Origin: Carya illinoinensis | Lineage: Eukaryota > Streptophyta > Magnoliopsida > Fagales > Juglandaceae | Assembly: GCF_018687715.1 (NCBI RefSeq) | Contig: NC_056762.1 | Coordinates: 23,357,364-23,421,363 of the forward strand | Length of the DNA stretch: 64,000 bases | Reading direction: 5' to 3' | Shown here: one piece after another, positions 23,619 to 34,089 of the stretch | Layout: the number at the start of each line of letters is the position of its first letter | How positions within the stretch are numbered: position 1 is the first letter of the stretch | The notes under the pieces: model-generated | Told to the model about the DNA's origin: nothing | The model's database searches: none | What the model saw: only the letters and a program-made list of their open reading frames with translations | Position numbers and translations under genes: made by a program

Positions 23619-25268
23619 TTGGACGGTAGAATAAAGGTGTGAAAGGAGAGATGCCGTGATTGGTGTTCGGTGCATGATTTGCTTGAGCTGAAGTGTGATG
23701 TGCTGGAATTAATTGAGAGAAGTCGGTGGGTGCTTAATGTGTTGTGCTGAAACTAAAAAATAAAAAGGAAAGAAAGCAAAGTCGGTGCATGATTTGATTG
23801 GAGGGAGAGTGAGCTGTGCTTGGAATCGGTGTGCATGAACTTAATTTTCTGCTTGGTGAGTTTATTCTCTTAGAGTCGGTGGTGCTTGAGTTGACATGAA
23901 CCAACAGAATTTTCTGGAATTGAAAGTGTGCAGTCGGTCAGCTGGAATTGAGAGAACGTGTGAGTGATAGAGATTCATGAAATGAAAGAGAGAGTCGGTG
24001 CTGGAGGTAATTGATTGAAGGGAATTAGCTGGATTAATCTAATTGGCTGGTTCTACTCTTTTATGTTGGGAAGGAGACATGTGGTAATTGAGGAAGTCGG
24101 TGCATGAGTTTTTTTTGGAGCTGGAGATGACGTGAGGGGAGGTGTGTAGCCGTGTTGGACTTGGTTTGAGCGTGCTTGGTTTGAATTGAGGAAAGGAAAT
24201 CGGTGCTTGATTGAATAGATGAGAGAGGAGAAATTGGTGGGATTATTTCTTTATTCTTCAGGAGGCGGCTAGTGGAGTGTGAATGTAACAAGAGGCAGCT
24301 AGCTGGAGTTGTTCCAGTTTGAATTTTCAGAGAGTTCGGCTATGTTTAAAGATATTTTCCTTGCTATAAAAGGAGGAGAAGAGGGTTGAAATGGAAGGGT
24401 GCATGTTCGGCAGTTTTGGGGGGCTGAAATGCTTTGGTGTTTTGGAGTTTTTTTTTAAGTGTGCTAAGAATTGTTTTAGAATTTTATTTCATTAAGTGTA
24501 ATACCTTAATTTCTTGCAAGTGTGCTAGTTCGTTTCATTAAACAAAAATAATTGTTTTAGAAGTTCTCATTAAGTGTATTACCTTAATTTATTGCAAGAA
24601 AGGTTCAGTTGAGAGCTTTTGTTTTTTATTTTTCTGAAATATCATACGTGGGGAGTAGATGAGTTGTTCTAAAGTTTTCATTAAAGGTTTGGAGATTAAT
24701 TTTCAAGAGTGGTATGTGAGAAGTTGTTTCCTTTTTGCTTTAGATTTCAATAGAATGGTGAAGGGGAGTTTTCGTCTAGACTTTTCGTTCTCTATTTTTA
24801 TTTAACTTCAGTTTAAAGTTTATGGAATACTTTTGAGATTTTTTTGGCTTAGAAGTTTGGGTAATTTATTTGTTGTTTACTTATTTCGTGTTATTTATTT
24901 TTCTTACTTCTTTAAGCCTTCATTTAATAGTGATTACAATTGTTATGTGTTATTTTGAGAATTTGTGATTTAAATACAAAGATGAATTCTAGAATCTTGG
25001 TTTTGGGCATTTTCAATTTTCAGTTCATGTTTTGTCAATTACTTTCTAATTTAGTTTAATTCTTAATTTAGTTTTATTAATTTATGAGTTTAATCTATTA
25101 AGTCCTTTACATTCCAATCTGACAATCAAAATCTAAAAAATATGAATCTAGTCAATGACTAGTAATCTCTTCCATCCATTGCACATATCATCCTCTTGTT
25201 TTCGTTTTGTGAAGTTTTTCACATTTTTCAACGAGTTTAATTTTAAGTAACTTTATCTGAGGAGATGA
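22700..25268 (+). repeat. 3' LTR of the Athila element, truncated at its right end
   Basis: It starts TGATTGAGCTGAAATATTGC and matches the starts of the LTRs at 39433 and 62782. The sequence stops matching after GAGGAGATGA, about 100 bases before the expected TGAGTGAGTCA end, where a gag fragment begins. It holds two (TA)n runs (23404-23426 and near 23523) and a (TG)n run near 23590. The block 23784-24713 is missing from the 5' LTR. Confidence 0.85.
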
Positions 25269-25494
25269 ACGTCAATGCTATTCAAACTAATGTTTGTGAT
25301 CATTGCTCAAGAAATCAGTCGAGTATCAGCTGCCAAGTGGGAAATCCTTTTGCTCAACCAAGGGCTAAACAAGAAAATTACATGTCAAATTTCCAACGTC
25401 AAAGCAATCCATATGCAAACACGTATAATCTCGGATGAAGAAATCACCCAAACTTTTCATGGAGCAACAATCAAGGGCTGGTGAGACCACCTCT
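25268..25494 (+). pseudogene. Gag C-terminal fragment of a second Athila-type element
   Basis: The reading frame from 25268 gives VNAIQTNVCDHCSRN, then QVGNPFAQPRAKQENYMSNF, then RNHPNFSWSNNQG with one TGA in NLG-RNHPNFSW. This matches the zinc-knuckle and downstream region of Athila gag, but is clearly diverged from the gag at 17060-17260, so it comes from a different subfamily. The knuckle histidine appears replaced by glutamine. It abuts the truncated LTR directly. Confidence 0.8.
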
Positions 25495-26301
25495 TGATTA
25501 CGCTATCCTTTACCAAATCAATCTGTGAACAAAAGACTATTAGCTTGCCATCTGGCAAGTATATAAAAAGCAGAGAGAGAGAGAGAGAGAGAGAGTGTGT
25601 GTGTGTGTGTTATTCAATTTAATCCAATAGTTTCTTCTAAGCAATTACATTAAACTATATTAACTTCACAAAAAACGGCCCACAAGGGGTGCAATAGGGG
25701 CCTCAACAGAACCCTGAAGCAATGAAGCAAAATAGTTGGGCATATTGCTCAAAATAAAATTTTGAAACATAGGCCAAATGATTGAATCAATAATACTTCT
25801 CACAAGCTAGAGGAGAGACGCCAGCTAGAGCCACAGTGGTGCCAATGGCAATAGCCAAAACCGGTAGAAGATGATATTGCTGGAGGAGGCTACAAACAAG
25901 GTATACTGGGACATTGTCCACAAACTTCCACATTGTCCATAAGAACAACACTACAAACTATAATCATTTCTCATATTAGGTATAGCCACATTGTCTACAA
26001 ACTTCCACAAGTTCTTGCAGCCAAAAAAATCGAAAACAATAAACAAACACAGAGGAAAAAAGAAAAAAAAAAAAGGAAAAATGAGGCCATGAAATGCTTT
26101 ATAGCTACTATGGCAGCTATAATTTCATAACCCAGCAATGCAAACTAATCGTTTTTTTACACTAGAGTCTGACAAAGTCTAGCACATAATATATTCAGAC
26201 TTGCTTACATATCAACTAGGGTGTACTTTTATATATACATATGAGTGCATGTATAATGTGTGTGTGCATGCGCATTGAAGTGATAGGAGGAGCTAGTTTT
26301 T
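25495..26301. other. Mostly unassigned DNA with a GA/TG microsatellite
   Basis: A (GA)n tract followed by (TG)n lies at about 25573-25610. On the minus strand, 25812-25666 is open for about 48 codons and has a protein-like composition (for example MPNYFASLLQGSVEAP), ending in TGA, but I do not recognise it. It is in the same orientation as the ALKBH8-like exon 490 bases away. Nothing else is supported. Confidence 0.4.
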
Positions 26302-26406
26302 CTATATCATGTGGCATACTTCATAGCAAAATTCATAGCCATAATGCTGAACCCTTCTTTTGGCAAGACTTTTCCAAGGCCTAGCATCAACGACTGTAAG
26401 CAGTTC
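26302..26406 (-). pseudogene. Exon fragment of an ALKBH8-like tRNA-modification protein
   Basis: On the minus strand TTTGTTTTTCAG, a good 3' splice site, is followed by a 35-codon open segment containing ARPWKSLAKRRVQHYGYEFC, then TAG. The block KRRVQHYGYEFCYE is characteristic of the AlkB-like dioxygenase domain of ALKBH8 proteins, which modify the tRNA wobble uridine. After CYE the similarity stops and the frame ends within seven codons. No other exon of such a gene was seen in the window, so this is a displaced or captured exon and not a working gene. The family call rests on remembered conservation. Confidence 0.7.
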
Positions 26407-26639
26407 CTGAAAAACAAAGAAATGTAACATAAAGAATATAGTGAAAGCCAAAAACTTGCATCAGACATTTACTCATAATGGATACTGCGGCTTGTGTAGG
26501 ATAAAAGATAATGAGTTCCATTGAGCCATTAATGATCTACTTATACATGAATGAACTCAATACTAGTATACCTACAAAAGGCTCCCAATAAATAAACAAT
26601 GTTCTTATAACTAGAATGAGAATCATGAATTTTCAGATG

Positions 26640-26850
26640 GGTGAATGACTCTATAGCCACCGCTGGAGTCTCTCGCTAGTGCATTTCATCTATATATATA
26701 TATATATTACTTTTCTTCACATGCGTTTTTTAAACACTTTTAAATAATTTTTAAAAAAAATTCACAACTTCATTAAAAAAATATTTCTTTAATTATTAAA
26801 TAAAAAAATTTAAAAAAAATCTCAGTGGGAAGACAAGCATTTTCCTTTTC
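26640..26850. repeat. AT-rich MITE-like repeat related to the insertion at 11461
   Basis: The left edge GCCACCGCTGGAG resembles the CACCGCTC block of the 231-bp insertion at 11461. It is followed by (TA)n and a core of the form TTTTTAAACACTTTTAAA with long A/T runs, and the right edge is near CTCAGTGGGAAG. A similar layout occurs at 59325-59520. No target duplication could be defined. Confidence 0.4.
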
Positions 26851-26912
26851 AGATTATATGTTAAAGAATTAATCTTAATTGTACTTACGTAGTATCTACT
26901 TTGAAACTATAT

Positions 26913-28336
26913 ATATATATATATATTTTTGGATGTAGATATAAACTGGCTCAAGCAAAGCTTATATGGGAGAGATATAAAAGTATGGAAGGAAAAATGG
27001 CTGCCTAGACCAATAACCTTTCAGGTTCAGACCCACATCAATACTCTTGATCTAGATTGCAAGGTGGATGCCTTAATTAATGCAGATACTCAAACATTGA
27101 AGGAAAATTTAGTGAAGACCATTTTCAATGAAGAGGAAGCAAAGCTTATATGCTCAATTCCCATTAGCAAGAGGGGGGCAAGAGATATGGGCAGGGTCTT
27201 CAAAAGGCAACTTAACAGTTAAAAGTGCCTAGTACATGGACACAAAACTGTCAAACAAAAGCTTGGGAGAATCTTTTTTAGGAGGGGGGACCAATGGGTT
27301 ATGGAAGTATCTAAGGCAATTAAAAGTCCCGGGCAAGATTAGAATGTCTATATGGAGAAGCCTCTCTAACATCCTTCTAACAAAAGATAGACTATATAGA
27401 AGGAAAATTGTGGAGAGTAACCTTTCTCCAATCTGTACAAGAGAGGCTGAAACCTCACTGCATATCCTATGGGCTTGTCCAGCGGCAAAGGATGTATGGG
27501 GAAGTGATAGTAGCAAACTCAAGAAATGGAATAGTTCTTTCTCTGATTTCCAGCATCTATGGGAAGAGATGACAACTAAATTAAATAAAGAGGATCTGCA
27601 ATTGGCTACAGTCCAATGCTACCATCTATGGGGTAGGAGAAATGCCTATATCTTTCAAGACCAGTTTAAGAGTCCTAAAACCATCACAGCAATGGCTCAA
27701 GCTGAAATTGCAATGCTAAGGGAGATTAATATGTAGAGTAGTAGTAGACCAGAAGAGAGGACAACAACAGCAACTTTAAACCAGTCTTGGCAGCCACCTG
27801 AGTGGACTTTTTTTAAAGTCAATTTTGATCCAGCATATGACAAGAACTCGAATAGAATGGGGTTGGGAATTGTTATGATAGACAGTGATGGGAGCCTACA
27901 AGCGTGTTTAACAGCCTCAAAAGAACATGTCTTCTTAGCTACCCAAGCAGAAAGAGCAACCCTGCAAAGGGCCATGGATATGTGCATTGAGATGGGCATG
28001 AACCAAGTTATTTTCGAAGGGGATGCCAAAGCAGTCATTGATGAAATTAACTCAAAAAATGAAGATAATTCTTGGCATGGACAAGAGATAGAGGATCTAC
28101 AACAATTGCTAGAGCTGCACCCGGCTTAGAGGTTATCTTTTGCATACATGTATACTAAGCATGCTGCTCACAATGTAGCTAAGGAAGCCATTAAGGAAAC
28201 TAATGAGATAGTGTGGCTAGAAGATGGACCCATGGTGGTCAAAGTTTCTGTATTAAATGATGCATCTCGACTTTTTACCAGTTGATTAATGAAGCAGTTT
28301 CTCTTATCAAACAAAAATATATATATATATATATTT
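26913..28336 (+). mobile_element. 5'-truncated LINE (L1-type), 3' part only
   Basis: The insert is flanked by the 13-bp direct repeat TTTGAAACTATAT (26900-26912 and 28337-28349), a LINE-like target duplication. It carries the C-terminal part of ORF2: the end of the RT-linked region (WLKQSLYGRDIKVWKEKW), a zf-RVT zinc ribbon (LKVPGKIRMSIWR, then EAETSLHILWACPAAKDVW) and an RNase H-like domain. Both borders contain (TA)n followed by a T run, so the exact edges inside the simple repeat are uncertain. The upstream ORF2 domains are missing, consistent with incomplete reverse transcription. Confidence 0.85.
26929..28131 (+). pseudogene. LINE ORF2 C-terminal part (zf-RVT and RNase H-like), broken
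   Basis: The first frame runs 26929-27222. A shift within the G-run near 27173 moves coding into a second frame (IWAGSSKGN, TVKSA). That frame continues from 27236 through a TAG at 27734-27736 to a TAG at 28127-28129. The zinc ribbon has SPIC in place of CPIC, so its first cysteine is lost. The RNase H-like part keeps plausible acidic residues in NFDPAY, QAERATLQ and EGDAKAVID. In the same frame coding similarity continues past the stop (YTKHAAHNVAKEA). It encodes no complete enzyme. Confidence 0.82.
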
Positions 28337-28349
28337 TTTGAAACTATAT

Positions 28350-28498
28350 TGAAATCAGAGACAGGTGACTCTACATTAATGAATTTTACATCAATTATTT
28401 CTGGCTTTCATTCCTCCAATATGGAAGTGTGTGCATTCGTATACGAGTTGGTCCAATCTTTTGAGTTATTTTCGTGTAGTTGGATGTCGGCCTCCCGG
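28350..28498. other. Short unassigned spacer
   Basis: The sequence between the LINE target duplication and duplication copy 2 has an open plus-strand frame without a recognised motif. It is the continuation of the host DNA that received the LINE. Confidence 0.4.
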
Positions 28499-29056
28499 TA
28501 GGGAAAAGTGAAAAGTGACGTCTCAAGGAAGGATTTTTGTTTGTTATGCTTAATTGTTTGTTTTGATTAAAAAAGTTTTATTTGTAAGTCGGTGCAAATT
28601 AGGACACACACTTCACAATATTACTGATGAGATAAGATTTAATTTATAAAAATAATTTATAAGTTTAAATATTGCAGCTCAAATCATATTATATCAATAA
28701 TTTGAATGACGATGTTACACTCTTTTGAAAAATTAAAACTACATACAATATCTATATGAAGAGCAAAACCTAGAATTCAAAGGAAATAGTTATAAGGACA
28801 ATTATTTGTAAGTTTACTCCTTGTATTATTCATACTCGTGATCTCTGATCACTAACCCCAAAGTACAACATTAAGTTGGCCTGTTATTTATATTGCAACA
28901 TGACCTAGAACACTCTGTTGACAAAGCATACAATACAATACCCTGGTAACTAGAGAGAAACTAATAATCAATTACATGGTAACCCATGGAATGATCATAC
29001 TTCTTTATAATAAAACAGCAAGATATTATTAAAATTAGAAGAGATTTCTAATTAAT

Positions 29057-30758
29057 TTAGAGCTGAATGTTTGAGTCATAAGCAACCCCAGCTTTCCACA
29101 AAGCAGGCAAATCATTTTTAGATTCCACCCAACCGTTGCCAGCCACTCGAAACCTTATTTTTATTGGACCACTTGGTACTTGATTAGACATCTCCCACAC
29201 TGCCCCGAAGGCTTTATGCATGCCCCTCCAATGTTTGCAATCCTCCTACATGCAACATCAAATGAACAAAGAGGCCAGCCCATCCATCAGTTTATGACAA
29301 TGATCATCATCTCATTTGTTCAATACATATCTTTTAATAAAACCTTATTTGTGCAAATTTAGATGGTGCAAGTTGCGATATAAACTCTCGAATAAAAAAG
29401 TAAAAGTCATTAAAAAATTTAATTTTTTTAGAGGTGAGGCTTGCTCCAAACTCTCAAAGGCTTTGAGTTTCATAAATTCATATAGCATTACTCGAAGAAT
29501 TATATGCATGTACCTGACACAATTCGACGGCTGTGATGTCGTTTTTCCCAGCTGCATATATAACCACTAGAGCAAGATAATTAGGATATTTGCTTTGCTC
29601 ATGGACCTTAAACATGAGGTTGTAACCAGGGTAGTGGCACGAGACCCTTCGGTATTCTACATCGATAACATCACGACCAAACAATTCCTTGGCCCCTTTG
29701 GTTCCAACGCGTGCCAATCTTTCGTAGGCTCGGGAGCTAAGTATGAAGTCAGTGTTGTCACCTTCACTGTAGTCAGTCACCACCACGTTCACTCCATCCT
29801 TACTGCAATATTGTGATGATGTGCACCTAACCTGAAGAGTACGTCATCATCAATAAAACCACTAATCATACATGCTATATTATTATTATTATTATTATTA
29901 TTGTGACCGAGTAAAGCAAATTGTATAGGTTACTTCTTCATTAGTGCTATCTAACACAATCATTGTCCTTGAGTTTCATATGATAGGAAGGGTGTTTCAA
30001 GTTAAAGCAAGCTCAAATAAGTTGGGGTGGACCATGCTAGCTAGCTAGTTACTGTGCTATGCTTTATGCACAACACTTATCCACTTCATTATTCATGCAT
30101 TATATTATTTATTAGTTTAGTGAGTACGTAAACTATTACTTATTATGGTACCCATTATATTTATTAACAAATCAAAATATGAATATTTTCTTCAATATGT
30201 TGATGTGACAAGTTTCTACATCAGTAGTGTATTTGATGTGTCAAAAAAGAGGCTTGAAATTTTACTTGATAGCATGCACCACAACCACTTGCGTTCTTAT
30301 ACAGCCTAGAGACTCCAGTCACGCTGCCATCATTGACAGTCCTTCCGAATTCTCCAAACCCACAAGTTCCACCTATATGATCACCATTTCATGAGTCAAC
30401 TGTACATAAATAATATATAAACCGAATAATTTTTACACTTGCTAAATATTGGTATTAATTAGTATTTGGTAGAGAAAGAAAGTTGTTCAAAATAATTGAG
30501 CAAATATTTCGTTCAGCATGCATGCACATAATAACTTGTAATGCATAGTTATGAATAAATCCAAATTGGTAGCCAAATAATATCTAAAAGTGTATATGCA
30601 AACGTACTTGGAGTCCCATGACTGTTATCACTACCGTAGTAGGTTGCTCTTGATGAGTAAGTAAAAACGTCTTGAGTGGCGCATATAGCAGGCAAGAGCA
30701 GTACCATGCAGATCATAGAAAGAATACCAACTTGGTTTTCAAGTACTGCAAGCCCCAT
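29057..30758 (-). CDS. Expansin-like B protein (EXLB), four exons, intact
   Basis: Exons on the minus strand are 30758-30608, 30372-30266, 29831-29514 and 29245-29057, with canonical GT...AG introns of 235, 434 and 268 bases. Joined they encode 254 residues, the usual EXLB length. Residues 1-28 form a signal peptide (MICMVLLLPAICA core), so the protein should be secreted to the cell wall. The double-psi barrel domain follows (CGFGEFGRTVNDG, GCGACYQ, VVVTDYSEGDNTDF, DVEYRRVSCHYPGYNL), then a pollen-allergen-like C-terminal domain (KAFGAVWEMSN, WKAGVAYDS). The catalytic HFD motif of true expansins is not seen, as expected for EXLB; biochemical activity of the subfamily is not established. Exon borders were inferred by eye from motif continuity. 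Confidence 0.9.
29879..29902. repeat. Short (TTA)n tract in EXLB intron 2
   Basis: About eight triplets stand at the position of the roughly 24-triplet tract in duplication copy 1. Confidence 0.9.
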
Positions 30759-30910
30759 ATCTTAATGGCAAGGTTTCTTGATAAATGGTAAGATAATGGA
30801 AGAAAAGACCAAAACCAAATCTCTAATTAAGAAGCATGCAAACCGAGTTGCAAAAGAAAATGGACGAGGAGGCTAATTTGAATTGGGAAGCAAAGAAATC
30901 GTAGTCTAGC

Positions 30911-30917
30911 ATTTATA
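30911..30917 (-). promoter_or_regulatory. TATA-box candidate of the EXLB gene
   Basis: TATAAAT on the minus strand lies about 155 bases upstream of the start codon, leaving room for a leader of about 120 bases. The same word and its surroundings are kept upstream of the pseudogene copy near 5120. No other core promoter element was identified. Confidence 0.5.
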
Positions 30918-31184
30918 GGATTTGAGGGGCGACCACAAAAGGTCATGTGTTGAAGTGAGAGAGGCACCTTTTTCTCCCACTTAGGGAGGAAAGGAATTAT
31001 ATTTAGAATTATTTTTGTATTATTAATGCCAATTGTATGTAGTGGGTGCTAATTATAAAAAATATATAATTAATTTAAAAAATAATAATATTTTATTATT
31101 ATTATTTTGATTCAAATATGCGTACTCTAATATGAGTGTGAAGTATGTGATTTTGGATTTGCATATAGAGAAACTAATGCTTTA

Positions 31185-31641
31185 GAGTAATCTCAATTCT
31201 AATGGATTATCATTTTTAAGTTAATCCAAGTTTTAACTTTTGTGACAAGAGAATGTCTTATCCTACTCCATTCACATCCAATTCTCATAATATTGGATTA
31301 TCTATTTATTTTTTTATAATTAAAAAAATATTAAAATATTATTTTTAATTTAATTTTTTTTTATATTTTACCATTCTACCAATAATATATTAATTAGTAA
31401 TCATACTCTACTTGAATACATGGTTAATCATATTCTACCAAGAAAAGAAATGCAATGCACGGAATAGATGATATCGATAATTAGTAATTATCGATTTTTG
31501 TTTTGCATTTACTGTAGCATAAATTAACTGTTCATACAATTTGCATAGTCCACTACATAGGATATTTTGTCCAAATAATATTAAAATAATCCAATGCACA
31601 CGATATTTAGCTAATCCATTGAGATATTTGCTCTAGTGCTC
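31185..31641. mobile_element. Tourist-like MITE, copy in duplication 2
   Basis: This is the 457-bp counterpart of 5399-5848, flanked by TTA at 31182-31184 and 31642-31644. The tips are GAGTAATCTC on the left and GTGCTC on the right. It lies about 430 bp upstream of the EXLB start codon and so within range of its promoter. Confidence 0.75.
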
Positions 31642-32873
31642 TTAATATTGAGTACCCCTCAAGACCATTTCTTGAATAAAAATCATTTCGCGCATGTTTT
31701 TATGTTTAAAAACATGCTAACAGAAGCTTAAAAACAGGTAGCAGAGAAGACTCATAATCTTTACAAGAGACCTATAATTTTTTTAACTCAATATTTCTGT
31801 ACATGCGGGACCCACAATCCTTTTTAATTTTTTATAAATACATCTAAATTGATTATCTTAACATTTAAATATATCTAAAGTCATCTTAGGTGAGTTTCAC
31901 AAAACTTATTCTACTATCTCATAAACTCTTTATTATTTATAAATAACTCAACTCATCTTTACTCAACTTAACATGCAAACGAGGCCTCAAAATATAACTA
32001 GAAGAATATTTTATATAATATACACCCAGATAAAACATACTTCATGCCTATTAATTATCTCTCTCATTTTTTTTCTTTTCAGTTGGAAATCCAAAGTATT
32101 AATTAATCAGACTATCATATTTCTTGTTCAAATAAACTGCAGTATATACCGATTACAGAAAATCTAATAGACATTGTAAATACTTCCAAAAGTTTGGTAG
32201 GAAGCTGTTATTATGCGCACATTCATTTTATGAACAATAGATTTTTTTATTTAAGAATATAAAAACAATAGAAAAAGAAAAAGGAAGTAGCGTGCTTTTA
32301 CTGTCGGATGCACTTCTTGAGATGGTACCTAAATTTCAAGTCAAAGCCGGCATGCTAAGAAGTACACAGTATATAACCCCCTAGTCAAGCTGGCCATCAA
32401 ACAATAAAAAGTAAACACAACATAAAAACTCTCTTTTAAAAATATAAAATCAATAGAAAAAGAAAAAGGAAGTATAGCCATCTCATCTCTGTTAATGGTA
32501 GAGCCATCAAACAATAAAAAGTATACACAATATAACCCACGTCCACCATAGCCACCATCTTCATCCTCTTGGGCGCATTAATAAATTTTATAATATTTTA
32601 TATTTTATATTTTCTCTCTTATTTTTCAAATTTTAAAAAATATTTAACTCAAATTATTTCATAATTATTCACAAATTTGAATAATAAATTGATTTTAGAT
32701 GATCTTTGAATAATATTGAAAAAATAATAATAAATAATAATAAAAAGTAAATAAAAAATAATATTGTTCGAATATTAAATGACAGTAAAGTAATCTCCAG
32801 AACTTTTTGGAGGATGTCGGTAAACTGGGGTTTGAAATTTTGAGGCGGCTAACTCCAACGAAAATAACAAAGA

Positions 32874-34089
32874 CATCGGTCCTTTTTATGCATTTCGGTC
32901 GGCACACATGGGGGATATTTAATACCAGTTGTATACAATGTATTGGAAAGATACACAAACCCAAGTTTACGCTCGCAATTGGGGTAGGAGAGTCTCGATC
33001 TTAACCGTCCATTTGGACGTTCTTCAAACACTAATCTGGAAATACCACAAAGAAAGACAGAGGAATCCTCTTCCCGTCTCAAATTTTATCAAGTTCAATT
33101 TTAATCACACCTATTTATATAATATATTTGAGGTGACTTGATAAATACTCTAACAAAAAATAGATTAAAGAAAAAAAATTCTACAAATTGATATGGCTTG
33201 ACGTGGTTTGTCAATTGTAAAATTATTTTTATTATAAAGTAAATTTAATAAATGAGATAAAATCACGTCAATTTATAAAATTATTTTGTATAATTTATTT
33301 ATAGATATAGCAGTACTCTTTACTAAATAGTGGCATATCAACAAATGTTACTAATGACGGAAAAACTGTGTGTGTTTGAATAAAGGGTAAAAAAAATGAT
33401 AAATTATATATTGACTAAGTAAAGATGCATGATGTAAAACTTCTTTATAGCATTTGTTTTATTTATTAACCACGATCAAGGGCATACCACTTTTTAGACA
33501 CCAATTGATATTCTCGTTTTACATTGGAAGGCTCTTAAGAAGTGACGATTAGCCGTTTGCGTCATCCCCAAAGTGGAAGATTCGCATCAACCTAAGTGCG
33601 GGAAACAATTGATGAGGTTCTACTTTGATTGGGGATATAAACCGTCTTATGCTCATGAATATGTTTACTTTTCAGGTTCTATGAATAAAATTATATAAAG
33701 TTGTATATACATTTATCTGTTTGATTATGTTATACCAAAAATATTTATATATAGTCAGTTATTTATGATAAAAATGATTATTTTCTATTAAATAAGTTTA
33801 TTTTTATCATAAATAATCTTTTTGATTAGAAATAACTGATAACAAATAATGATTTTTCTACATAAGGCAAAGAGATGATGACATATTCATTATATGAAAT
33901 CATTGCTGCATTATCCTCTAATAAATTTCAATTATTGTAATAAATAATTTTCAATAATTTAATTCCACAATATAACAAAATTGAGATTTAATAACACTTT
34001 AGAATTGGTGACAGTCCTCAAACTGTTATAAAAAATCAATTTTTGTGACAATTTATACAAATCGTCACTAAATCCATATGAGAATTTGT
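32874..34089. other. Unassigned AT-rich DNA with one inverted repeat
   Basis: Short open frames at 32807-33141 overlap on both strands and have no recognised motif. An inverted repeat spans 33756-33838, with CAGTTATTTATGAT on the left and its near-complement ATAAATAATC...AATAACTG on the right. At 33990-34090 the sequence TTTTTGTGACAATTTATAC resembles subterminal parts of CACTA-like elements and leads into the next cluster. Confidence 0.4.

Larger units (their letters stand above)
15052..25268 (+). mobile_element. Decayed Athila-type Ty3/gypsy retrotransposon
   Basis: The order is 5' LTR remnant, primer-binding site, gag, protease, reverse transcriptase, RNase H, integrase, a non-coding 3' region, polypurine tract and 3' LTR, all on the plus strand. 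The tRNA-Asp-like primer site and the pol sequence (for example FMDDFSVFG and ELANREIK) place it with Athila. There is no env-like frame between integrase and the 3' LTR. Both LTRs are damaged: the left lacks its first part and about 930 internal bases, and the right ends abruptly at 25268. Several stops and two frameshifts make it non-autonomous. No target duplication can be assigned because neither outer border survives. Confidence 0.92.
28499..32873. repeat. Segmental duplication, copy 2 (carries the intact EXLB gene)
   Basis: It is collinear with 2648-7239. The left end repeats the short word AAAAGTG once more than copy 1. Differences include the length of the TTA microsatellite, scattered substitutions, and small insertions at about 31080-31130 and 32400-32520; the latter duplicates the CCATCAAACAATAAAAAGTA block. 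The copy contains the EXLB gene, its upstream region and the MITE at 31185-31641. The remaining parts, 28499-29056 and 31645-32873, contain no supported gene. Confidence 0.9.
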
